From positions 1-5,323 of the forward strand of contig JAIXYF010000172.1 of assembly GCA_027490345.1 (NCBI GenBank): 5,323 nucleotides of DNA. The letters are read 5' to 3'. The notes beneath the pieces were generated by a model. That model was not told the DNA's origin. It ran no database searches and saw nothing but the letters and a program-made list of their open reading frames with translations. The translations under genes were made by a program, and so were the position numbers. Shown in pieces: positions 1-5,323 of this stretch (position 1 is its first letter; each line of letters starts with the position of its first letter). The stretch comes from Novosphingobium sp. Its GTDB lineage: Bacteria > Pseudomonadota > Alphaproteobacteria > Sphingomonadales > Sphingomonadaceae.

Positions 1-103
1 CGGTTTGCACCGAAGCGGTCCATTTCCTGATAGGTCCGTTTAGCAGAATCTAAACCACGCACCGGGTAATTCCGCCTAGTTCATCAAGCAGCGGGCCCCG
101 ATC
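1..103. other. Non-coding leader upstream of the LemA-family gene
   Basis: I find no credible coding sequence here. In the frame of the downstream gene there is a stop (TAG) at 77-79 and no start codon between it and the ATG at 104, so the stretch should contain the operon promoter or its upstream flank. A TTGCAC at 5-10 followed 17 bases later by TGATAG at 28-33 has promoter spacing, but the second element matches a -10 box poorly, so I do not call a promoter. The only clear structure is the inverted repeat at 38-55, listed separately. Confidence 0.5.
38..55. repeat. Perfect 6-bp inverted repeat (GTTTAG-N6-CTAAAC)
   Basis: GTTTAG at 38-43 and CTAAAC at 50-55 are exact reverse complements separated by six bases. 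The arms are AT-rich compared with the surrounding GC-rich DNA. The element lies about 50 bases before the LemA-family start, where an operator or a small leader hairpin could sit. No T-run follows, so it does not look like an intrinsic terminator. A 6-bp arm is short enough to arise by chance, and no regulator is recognised. Confidence 0.35.
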
Positions 104-742
104 ATGCAAGCTTCCGATACGCAAACCTTCTGGCAAGCCATCGACCTGTGGGGCCGCGCGGTGCGATCGGTCAACACCATGCTCGATCTGTGGTGGCTGT
201 GGCTCGTGCTGGGCGCGCTGCTCTGGCTCGCGCTCAAGATCCGCGCGCAGCATGAACTGATCGGCCAGCTGGATGAGCGCGCTGACGCCGCGTTCGGCGA
301 TGTCGATGCGCTGCTGCTGGAGCGCAAGACGCTGGTTGGCAACCTTGTCGAAGTCGTCCGCGCCTTTGCCGCCAAGGAGCATGACGTGATCCGCGATGTG
401 CTCTCCTCGCGGGTTGAGGCGATTGCCGCGCTGGGTGAGGGGGCGATGATCGGCCAGCAGAACGCCGCGTTTCTGCAAAATCTCGTCTCGCTGGGCGAAA
501 ACTTCCCCGAGCTGGAATCCGGCAGCCATTTTGCCACGCTGCGCGCCGATCTGGTCCGCATCGAAGACCGCATCACCGCCGCGCGCAAGTTCTACAACCT
601 TGCGGTCGAGGAACTGAACGGGGTGGCCCGCGCGTTTCCCGGCAACGTGATCGCATCCATCAGCCGCTTGCCGCTGCGCGAAAAATTCTCGCTCGGCGAA
701 CGGCGCAGCGCCTACGAAGAAACCGCCCAGATCGCGTTCTGA
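104..742 (+). CDS. lemA: LemA-family membrane protein
   Basis: This 212-residue protein has one N-terminal membrane segment (about residues 27-45, rich in Trp and Leu) followed by a long helical region. The LemA fold is recognised from the segment around 'RKTLVGNLVEVVRAF' (after the membrane helix) and from the C-terminal block ENFPELES, then a conserved-looking RIEDRITAARKFYN and a FPGNVIAS motif. These match the family pattern in which a helical bundle ends in an FP-x-N/S-x-IA box. The family usually runs about 180-200 residues, so the length is normal. LemA proteins are membrane-anchored with a soluble helical domain; their biochemical role is not settled. The start is the first ATG after an in-frame stop at 77-79. 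There is no clear Shine-Dalgarno sequence, and the ATG at 179, just before the membrane helix, is a possible alternative. The gene precedes the M48 protease by 20 bases, a classic pairing that suggests shared function and co-transcription. The sequence is divergent from textbook LemA near the membrane helix. Confidence 0.88.
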   Translation: MQASDTQTFWQAIDLWGRAVRSVNTMLDLWWLWLVLGALLWLALKIRAQHELIGQLDERADAAFGDVDALLLERKTLVGNLVEVVRAFAAKEHDVIRDVLSSRVEAIAALGEGAMIGQQNAAFLQNLVSLGENFPELESGSHFATLRADLVRIEDRITAARKFYNLAVEELNGVARAFPGNVIASISRLPLREKFSLGERRSAYEETAQIAF

Positions 743-749
743 CCGAGCG

Positions 750-759
750 GGGGGCAGGA
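750..759 (+). promoter_or_regulatory. Ribosome binding site of the M48 protease gene
   Basis: A purine-rich run GGGGGCAGGA ends three bases before the ATG at 763 and falls inside the 20-base gap after the LemA-family stop. It supports the ATG at 763 as the start. No terminator fits in the gap, so read-through from the first gene is expected. Confidence 0.5.
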
Positions 760-762
760 TCG

Positions 763-2538
763 ATGGCGCGGGATAGCAAGCCGCTGGGATATGTCACGCA
801 CGCGGCGCAGAATCAGCGCCGCCTTAAGCGCTACATCATCTGCTATATCGCGGCCTTCCAGTTGATCGGGGCCTTTGCGCTCACCGTTCCGCTGCTGATC
901 TTCGATCCGGCACACACCATCCTGTCGGACCCCATCGGTTATAAGCTGCGCTATGCCGTGCCGCTTGGGCTGATCAGCGCCCTGGTCTTCTGGTTTATCT
1001 ATCGCGGCCATGCCGATGCCGTGCGCGCCGCGCTCGATATCCGCGATGTGACCCGCGCCGACGAGCCCCGCTTCGTTGCCATTGCCGAGGAACAGTGCAC
1101 CGCTCTTGGCGTGCGCGCGCCGCGCTTCGGGGTGATCGAGGTCGATGCGCTCAACGCCCTGACGGTCGGCGAGGGCCCGGCGCGCGGGCTGATCGCGGTC
1201 ACGCGGGGCCTGCTCGAACAGCTCGACGACGATGAATTGGCCGCTGTCCTCGCGCACGAGGCCTCGCACATCCGCAATGGCGACACCCGGATCCTTTCCG
1301 CCAACCATGCCTTGATGCGCACGGCTGTTGCGCTGCAGGTCAACAATCCGCTGCGGATCGAAGACTGGCGGCAGATGATCATCCCGCTGTTCCTGCCGCC
1401 ATTCCTGCCGATCCTTATCGCAGGCAGCGCGGCCACCATGCTGGCGATGCGCATGGCCTTTGCCGCGCAGCGCGATATCAAGCTGAGCCGGGATCACATC
1501 GCCGATGGCGAAGCGGTGCGGATGACGCACTTCCCCGAGGCGCTGGTCAGCGCGCTGGGCAAGATCCGCGGCCGGGGCAAGTTCGATGGCAGCCGCCGGG
1601 TGGAAGCGCTGCTGTTTGATGGGCCATCCGATCACGAAGGCGGCACGCACCCGCCGGTTGCAGACCGCATCGCCGCGATCACGGCGCTGGGCCGCGAGAT
1701 GATGGTCCCCGGCCGCCAGCGCAAGGATACGCGCGGCCCGGCCATGGTGCGCCCGCGCTTTGGTGTTCGGCCCAGCTCAGTCAGCCCACAGGAATATCCC
1801 TGCGACGAGGAAGGTCGCCCGCTCGAACAGCCGCCCACGCCCACGCTGGAGCTGCAATTGCTGCGCTTCACCGATCCGCCTGCTTTTCGCCGTTGGAATG
1901 AGGCTACCTTCGCATGGTACGAATGGCGCGTCTCGGATCAGCGCAATGCGCTGGGCCTTACCCCCCGGATGCTCATTCCGGTGGTCTCGGTCACTGCGTT
2001 TCTGCTGGTGTTCCACTGGCCGACGGACAACGATCCCGCCAAGTTTGCGAATACGTTCAGCCCGGTCGAAATGGCGCACCTTTTCGCGAAGGTCAACATA
2101 AGCGGCACAATGTGTGAAGGCCCATCTTATCCAGATGGCAAGTGCAGCGCAGCGCAGCGCCCCGGCACATTTTCAGCAACCAGCACACGCCCGGAGAAGC
2201 GCAATGCTTGGTCGCGCAGCACGCCCGAGGAAGATCTGGCCGCCGAGGCGGGCACGCGCCGAGCCGAAGGTCCGCGCGACGTCGGTGTCATCGTCATACC
2301 GCTGTTTCTTCTGGTGCTATTTGCTCTGTCGATCTTCGCGCCCGAACAGCTCAAGCGGCTGATGGGCGTGGTCGAGGCCAAGCCTGGGCAGGCAGGCAGG
2401 CCGGTGGATGCGGGCAGGCCGGTGCGGGAGCGGTCCGTGCCGCCATCGCCGCGCCCAGAAATGCCGCCTCCCGCCCCGATCGCCCCGCGCCCAATGGGCG
2501 GGGGCGCCGGCGGGGGCTTTGGCCGCAAACGCGTCTAG
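763..2538 (+). CDS. M48 family (HtpX-like) membrane zinc metalloprotease
   Basis: This 591-residue membrane protease would degrade damaged or misfolded inner-membrane proteins, judging from the HtpX/M48 family. Two membrane helices (about 24-47 and 62-80) precede the peptidase domain. The zinc site HExxH is H165-E166-x-x-H169, within AVLAHEASHIRNGD. The family motif THPPVADRI lies at 285-293. A further hydrophobic stretch spans about 205-234. At the third zinc-ligand position, 75 residues after H169, family members usually have Glu in an E-x-x-A-D context; here the residue is Asp (D244, in SRDHIAD). The protein is about twice the length of HtpX (about 290 residues). The added C-terminal half has two more helices (403-419 and 507-525) flanking a loop with Cys451 and Cys461, then a Pro/Gly-rich tail from about 540. 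If the peptidase domain faces the cytoplasm, that loop is periplasmic. The gene is probably co-transcribed with the LemA-family gene. The name htpX is withheld because of the extra length and altered ligand. Confidence 0.9.
   Translation: MARDSKPLGYVTHAAQNQRRLKRYIICYIAAFQLIGAFALTVPLLIFDPAHTILSDPIGYKLRYAVPLGLISALVFWFIYRGHADAVRAALDIRDVTRADEPRFVAIAEEQCTALGVRAPRFGVIEVDALNALTVGEGPARGLIAVTRGLLEQLDDDELAAVLAHEASHIRNGDTRILSANHALMRTAVALQVNNPLRIEDWRQMIIPLFLPPFLPILIAGSAATMLAMRMAFAAQRDIKLSRDHIADGEAVRMTHFPEALVSALGKIRGRGKFDGSRRVEALLFDGPSDHEGGTHPPVADRIAAITALGREMMVPGRQRKDTRGPAMVRPRFGVRPSSVSPQEYPCDEEGRPLEQPPTPTLELQLLRFTDPPAFRRWNEATFAWYEWRVSDQRNALGLTPRMLIPVVSVTAFLLVFHWPTDNDPAKFANTFSPVEMAHLFAKVNISGTMCEGPSYPDGKCSAAQRPGTFSATSTRPEKRNAWSRSTPEEDLAAEAGTRRAEGPRDVGVIVIPLFLLVLFALSIFAPEQLKRLMGVVEAKPGQAGRPVDAGRPVRERSVPPSPRPEMPPPAPIAPRPMGGGAGGGFGRKRV
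2395..2424 (+). repeat. Short direct repeat coding AGRPV twice in the protease tail
   Basis: The 12-base unit GGCAGGCCGGTG occurs at 2395-2406 and again at 2413-2424, a period of 18 bases (six codons). It is preceded by a partial GGCAG run. It encodes AGRPVDAGRPV at the start of the Pro/Gly-rich, probably disordered, C-terminal tail of the M48 protease. The in-frame period suggests a slippage-type duplication tolerated in a flexible tail. Confidence 0.6.
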
Positions 2539-3617
2539 AACAGCGCCAACTGCCCATCGCGCTCCGGCGGGCGGAACTGGCTGCAATCCAGCAGCGGCTT
2601 CGCCTGCGGGATTCCCGCCCGCTTCAGCCCCAGCCGGAAGCGCGTGCGCACCAGATCGGCCCAGACTCCGGTGGGCTTCATCCGGCTGAAGAAGCGCGTG
2701 TCGTTGTCCTTGCCGCCGCGGATGGACTGGACGATTCCCATGACCTTCGCCGCGCGGTCCGGGAAATGGACTTCCAGCCATTCGCGAAACAGCGGCGCGA
2801 CCTCGTGCGGCAGGCGCAGCATGATCCAGCTGGCCGAGGCGACTCCGCGCGCGCCGGCTTCCATCAGCGTGGCCTCGATGAAGCTGTCAGTGATCGCCGG
2901 GATGATCGGGGAGACCGAGACATTGGTGTGCACACCTGCCTTTGCCAGCGTTTCCAGCGCCGCGAGGCGCTTGGCCGGAGCAGAGGCGCGCGGCTCCAGA
3001 ATGCCCGATAGCCGGGGATCGAGGCTCGTCACCGAGATGGAAACGGCGGTCAGCCCGCGCTGCGCCAACGCGCGCAGCAGATCAAGATCATCCAGCACCC
3101 GCGCCGATTTGGTGGTGATCGTGACCGGATGCCCCACTTCAAGGCACACTTCCAGCACAGCGCGCGTGATCCGGTAGCGCGCTTCTATCGGCTGATAGGG
3201 ATCGGTATTGGTGCCCAGCGCCAGCGGGGCAGGGCGGTATCCCCGCGCGGCAAAGGCGCGGCGCAGCAACGCCGGAGCGGCAGGCTTGGCAAACAGCTTC
3301 GTTTCGAAATCGAGCCCGGGTGAAAGATCATGCCAGGCATGCGTTGGCCGCGCATAGCAATAGATGCAGCCATGTTCGCAGCCGCGATAGGGATTGAGCG
3401 AACGGTCGAAGGGAATGTCAGGCGATGTATTGCGCGCCATCGCCGTTTTCGGAAACTCCTCGGTCACCGTGGTGCGCAGTTTCGGTCCCGGCCCGTCCAC
3501 CAGCCCGGCCGCGTCGAGCCATTCCCCATCCGCTTCACGCGTGGGCAGGCCAAAGCGCACGGGCACGCCCGCAGACTGCGCGCCGCGCCCATGAACGGTC
3601 GAATCGGAGTGTTTCAT
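2535..3617 (-). CDS. PA0069/Rv2578c-family radical SAM protein (SPL-related)
   Basis: This is a radical S-adenosylmethionine enzyme of the family distantly related to spore photoproduct lyase; its substrate is unknown. With the start chosen here it has 360 residues. The 4Fe-4S cluster motif C-x3-C-x2-C is C80, C84 and C87, within NPYRGCEHGCIYCYARPTH. Further family-typical blocks are NSPDIPFD-like DIPFDRSLNPY just before it, GTNTDPYQPIE (about 125-135), ILEPRA (about 206-211) and a C-terminal LDCSQF. An N-terminal HGRGA, also typical, lies at about residues 9-13. The open frame extends to an ATG at 3641 (368 residues). I prefer the ATG at 3617 because it puts HGRGA near the N-terminus, as in relatives, and because a LexA-type operator (3623-3637) would otherwise lie inside the coding sequence. 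Neither start has a clear Shine-Dalgarno sequence, so a leaderless or very short-leader mRNA is possible. The gene is convergent with the M48 protease and shares a CTAG with its stop. SOS control suggests a DNA-damage role; this is inference. Confidence 0.88.
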   Translation of the reverse strand: MKHSDSTVHGRGAQSAGVPVRFGLPTREADGEWLDAAGLVDGPGPKLRTTVTEEFPKTAMARNTSPDIPFDRSLNPYRGCEHGCIYCYARPTHAWHDLSPGLDFETKLFAKPAAPALLRRAFAARGYRPAPLALGTNTDPYQPIEARYRITRAVLEVCLEVGHPVTITTKSARVLDDLDLLRALAQRGLTAVSISVTSLDPRLSGILEPRASAPAKRLAALETLAKAGVHTNVSVSPIIPAITDSFIEATLMEAGARGVASASWIMLRLPHEVAPLFREWLEVHFPDRAAKVMGIVQSIRGGKDNDTRFFSRMKPTGVWADLVRTRFRLGLKRAGIPQAKPLLDCSQFRPPERDGQLALF

Positions 3618-3622
3618 AGTGA

Positions 3623-3637
3623 GAACATAAAAGGAAC
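3623..3637 (-). promoter_or_regulatory. LexA (SOS) box, GTTC-N7-GTTC
   Basis: On the minus strand the sequence reads GTTC CTTTTAT GTTC, an exact direct repeat of GTTC with a 7-base spacer. This is the established LexA recognition form in Alphaproteobacteria (for example Caulobacter and Rhodobacter), unlike the CTGT-N8-ACAG palindrome of enterobacteria. The spacer is six-sevenths A/T in a GC-rich genome, which favours a real promoter-proximal operator over chance. It ends five bases upstream of the ATG at 3617 of the radical SAM gene, so bound LexA would block initiation there. TTTTAT within the box could double as a -10 element. The divergent methyltransferase starts about 130 bases away and is a less likely target. 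Confidence 0.72.
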
Positions 3638-3653
3638 ACATAAGGCTGGCTAG

Positions 3654-3697
3654 CCCGAAATGGCGTGCAATCCAGGTGCCTGTCGCTCCATTTCGGG
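3654..3697. repeat. Perfect 10-bp inverted repeat with 24-base spacer
   Basis: CCCGAAATGG at 3654-3663 and CCATTTCGGG at 3688-3697 are exact reverse complements. The 24-base spacer contains a smaller, nearly concentric CAGG-TG-CCTG dyad at 3673-3682. The right arm overlaps a second, mutually exclusive 6-bp dyad (3694-3699 with 3711-3716). No T-run follows on either strand, so it is not a standard terminator. It may be a cruciform or operator for a dimeric regulator, a leader RNA hairpin, or a small dispersed repeat; the sequence alone does not decide. Confidence 0.6.
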
Positions 3698-3758
3698 GCC
3701 GACTGTGATTGCCCCGCGCTGCGCAAACGGCTTGATCTGTCCGGCATGGCAGCCAGGC

Positions 3759-3762
3759 GGAG
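3759..3762 (+). promoter_or_regulatory. Ribosome binding site of the methyltransferase gene
   Basis: GGAG sits six bases before the ATG at 3769, a good Shine-Dalgarno match at a standard distance. It fixes the methyltransferase start and is the clearest ribosome binding site in the window. Confidence 0.65.
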
Positions 3763-3768
3763 CAGGCT

Positions 3769-4464
3769 ATGGAAGACGGGTATCTTCATTATCAGGAGCT
3801 GAAGGGCTGGCACGAAGCCCCCTTCATGCAACCTTCGCGCACGGATGTGCAGTTCTTCGAACACTATCTGCGCCATGCGGTCGGCTCGGGCGCGCTGGTT
3901 GCCGAAGTGGGCTTTGGCAACGGCAATTTTTTGGGCTGGGCCGCAGCGCGCGGCGCGCGGGTGTTCGGCTCCGAAGTGCAGGCCGCCGCGCGTGACAAGG
4001 CGGTGGCCTCCGGAGTCGGGCTGCTCCCGCTCGAATTCAGCTCGTGGCAGGCGGTGCTGCCGGGCCGCCTGCGCGTGCTCGCCGCGATTGATGTGATGGA
4101 GCACCTCACGCGTGAACAGAACGCCGCGCTGCTGGCCGCCGCCGCCCGCCTGCTGGAACCGGGCGGGCTGCTGTTCCTGCGCTTTCCCAACGGGCAAAGC
4201 CCGCTGTCCCTGCCGATCCAGTATGGCGATCACACCCATGTCTCGGTGCTGTCGGCCCCGATAGTCGAGCAGATGGCCCGCGGCCTCGCGCTCGAGGTGA
4301 TGTTTGCGGGCCGCCCGTTCCGTCCATATGCTGGCGGCCTGCCCGGCCGCGCCGCGCGCAAGCTGCAGGATCTTGTGCGCAGCGCGGCAGACCTGTTGGT
4401 CCGGCTCGTTTATGGCCCGTTGCCGATGCACGCCAACACCGTGATGGTGCTGCGCCGCACCTGA
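3769..4464 (+). CDS. Class I SAM-dependent methyltransferase
   Basis: This 231-residue soluble protein transfers a methyl group from S-adenosylmethionine to an unidentified acceptor. The Rossmann-type fold is shown by motif I, EVGFGNGNF (residues 46-54), with Glu in place of the commoner Asp at its first position, and by the acidic residue E69 at the end of the second strand (FGSEVQ). The strand-4 motif AIDVMEHL is at 106-113, followed by a helix and the LLEPGGLLFLRFPNG segment (128-142). A DHTHVSVLS block (154-162) follows, as in Methyltransf_11/23-type enzymes, many of which act on sugars, lipids or quinones. The C-terminal 60 residues are basic and helical and may hold the specificity or membrane-surface region. 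There is no signal peptide. The start is supported by GGAG at 3759-3762. The gene is divergent from the radical SAM gene, and its stop is only four bases from the stop of the convergent gene on its right. No substrate can be assigned. Confidence 0.85.
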   Translation: MEDGYLHYQELKGWHEAPFMQPSRTDVQFFEHYLRHAVGSGALVAEVGFGNGNFLGWAAARGARVFGSEVQAAARDKAVASGVGLLPLEFSSWQAVLPGRLRVLAAIDVMEHLTREQNAALLAAAARLLEPGGLLFLRFPNGQSPLSLPIQYGDHTHVSVLSAPIVEQMARGLALEVMFAGRPFRPYAGGLPGRAARKLQDLVRSAADLLVRLVYGPLPMHANTVMVLRRT

Positions 4465-4468
4465 TGGC

Positions 4469-5323
4469 TCAGCGCGGCGGGCTGCGGTCCAGCATCGATT
4501 TGTCGAGCGCGCCAAGATCGAAGCGCTGGGTACCGTTTTCCAGCACCATTGCTGCGCCTTGCGGCAGGGCGTCGAACGCTTCGGGGCGCAAGATGAACCG
4601 AGCGGCCTTCAGTCCCTGGGTCGGCACCGAAACGGGCTGGCCCAGTTTGAAGCTCTGGTCTCCGATGCGCAGCGTCAGCAGTGCACCTCCGATCACCAGC
4701 GTTTCAGGCACCGAGATAGCAACCGTCACGACCGGGCGCGGTGCGGGCCACACAGGCGCCGTCTTCATGCGCGCACTCATGATCGCCTGCGTGGCTGTCA
4801 CCACCGGGCGGCGTTCGCGCATAATGCGGGTCACGCGCCCGCCGGAAATCAGCCGGGCCGCCGGGGCGGGCGCAGGTGCGATGGCAGCGGGCGGCGCGCC
4901 CAAGGGCAGCGCTGCGCCAGTTGTCGCCGCACCGAACGGCCCGAAGATCGGACCGGGGTCCTTGTCCGGCATCGTCTCCAGCATCCGGCTGAAGCGCACG
5001 TTGCCCAGATAGATCGCGCCGATCGGGCTGCGGTCGAACGTGATGCGCATGCCGCGCACCTGCGCGTCCTTGGTCAAACCGAAGGCGGCCAGCGGAATGC
5101 GCACGGATTCAAGCACCGGGTGCCCGCTGCCAAAGGTTTCGATGGGTTCGCTGTTGCCGGGCTGGTTCGGCCCGCCAGGGCGGGGCTGCGGGTTGTCGAT
5201 GATAATCGGGCCATAGCTGAGGCCCACGGGTGCAAGCGGGCGAGCATAGCGCGCCAGCGGCACCGCTTGCGACACGAAACCATCGGCAGAAACCAGCGCA
5301 ATGCTGAAATTGGTGGTGCCGGA
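4469..5323 (-). CDS. Hypothetical protein with jelly-roll-like segment, 5' end beyond window
   Basis: The reading frame is open from its stop at 4469-4471 to the right edge, giving 284 visible residues; the true start lies outside. A GTG at 5273-5275 is in frame, but the 16 codons before it read as normal protein (SGTTNFSIALVSADGF), so I treat the gene as 5'-truncated by the window. Residues about 1-113 look beta-rich. The segment VRIPLAAFGL followed by VRGMRITFDRSPIGAIYLGNVRFSR (about 74-113) resembles the closing strands of galactose-binding-like or carbohydrate-binding jelly-roll domains. A Pro/Ala-rich linker (about 137-156) leads to a second domain (about 178-284) with alternating hydrophobic strands. 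No catalytic motif, Cys or membrane helix is visible. The domain style suggests an exported or cell-surface protein, but a signal peptide would be outside the window. Family not recognised. Confidence 0.72.
   Translation of the reverse strand, partial: SGTTNFSIALVSADGFVSQAVPLARYARPLAPVGLSYGPIIIDNPQPRPGGPNQPGNSEPIETFGSGHPVLESVRIPLAAFGLTKDAQVRGMRITFDRSPIGAIYLGNVRFSRMLETMPDKDPGPIFGPFGAATTGAALPLGAPPAAIAPAPAPAARLISGGRVTRIMRERRPVVTATQAIMSARMKTAPVWPAPRPVVTVAISVPETLVIGGALLTLRIGDQSFKLGQPVSVPTQGLKAARFILRPEAFDALPQGAAMVLENGTQRFDLGALDKSMLDRSPPR

Larger units (their letters stand above)
3618..3768. promoter_or_regulatory. Divergent intergenic region with LexA box and inverted repeats
   Basis: These 151 bases separate the minus-strand radical SAM gene from the plus-strand methyltransferase gene and must hold promoters for both. 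They contain the LexA-type box (3623-3637), an 8-bp palindrome GGCTAGCC (3648-3655), the 10-bp inverted repeat (3654-3697) and an overlapping 6-bp inverted repeat CGGGGC/GCCCCG (3694-3716). TTGCAC on the minus strand at 3670-3665 could be a -35 element for the radical SAM gene, but no well-spaced -10 follows. I see no convincing sigma-70 promoter for the methyltransferase. Confidence 0.5.

Noticed and set aside
5..33. TTGCAC-17-TGATAG as a sigma-70 promoter for the LemA operon
   Set aside because: The spacing is right, but the -10 element matches poorly and the region is too short to compare with alternatives further upstream.
712..1650. Long minus-strand open frame (312 residues) antisense to the LemA/M48 pair
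   Set aside because: It is rich in His, Arg, Gln and Asp with no hydrophobic core pattern, and lies opposite a clearly recognised protease domain. Long antisense frames are expected in GC-rich coding DNA.
2491..2538. GC-rich run at the protease 3' end as a rho-independent terminator
   Set aside because: The GCCCAATGGGC dyad has too small a loop, and no T-run follows on either strand.
2142..3011. Plus-strand open frame (289 residues) spanning the protease/radical SAM junction
   Set aside because: It is Arg/Ala/Gln-rich with no motifs, and overlaps two recognised genes in other frames.
3660..3995. Plus-strand 111-residue open frame beginning in the intergenic region
   Set aside because: It runs out of frame into the methyltransferase, has no ribosome binding site and no recognisable motif. 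The GGAG at 3759 serves the ATG at 3769.
3535..4515. Minus-strand open frame (326 residues) across the methyltransferase and intergenic region
   Set aside because: Its composition is that of a shadow frame. It covers the well-supported methyltransferase and overlaps the radical SAM N-terminus and the LexA box.

Overview
This 5.3-kb window is GC-rich (roughly two thirds G+C) and densely coding. Codon use, protein style and an operator of the GTTC-N7-GTTC type typical of alphaproteobacterial LexA all point to an alphaproteobacterium, most likely a member of the Sphingomonadales. The order is an inference, because there is no rRNA or marker gene here. I see no tRNA or rRNA, insertion sequence, CRISPR array, or sign of plasmid or phage.

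Layout. Positions 1-103 are non-coding and hold a short hairpin-like inverted repeat. A two-gene plus-strand operon follows: a LemA-family membrane protein (104-742) and, 20 bases later, an M48/HtpX-like membrane metalloprotease with an extended C-terminus (763-2538). Its stop codon interlocks, through a shared CTAG, with the stop of a minus-strand gene (2535-3617). That gene encodes a PA0069/Rv2578c-type radical SAM protein, distantly related to spore photoproduct lyase. A 151-base divergent intergenic region (3618-3768) carries a perfect LexA-type box beside the radical SAM start, and a perfect 10-bp inverted repeat. A plus-strand class I SAM-dependent methyltransferase (3769-4464) comes next. 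It ends 4 bases from the stop of a convergent minus-strand gene (4469-5323) that runs off the right edge. The visible part of that gene has a jelly-roll/carbohydrate-binding-like segment, a Pro/Ala linker and a second beta-rich domain.

How the genes may work together. LemA with an M48 protease is a recurrent pairing linked to inner-membrane protein quality control. The radical SAM gene appears to be under SOS (LexA) control, which fits a DNA-damage role for this SPL-related family of unknown function. The methyltransferase and the right-edge gene are convergent, and nothing here ties them to the others functionally. Most of the window is conventional. The points worth a second look are the LexA box and its consequence for the radical SAM start, the Asp at the third zinc-ligand position of the protease, and the structured divergent intergenic region.
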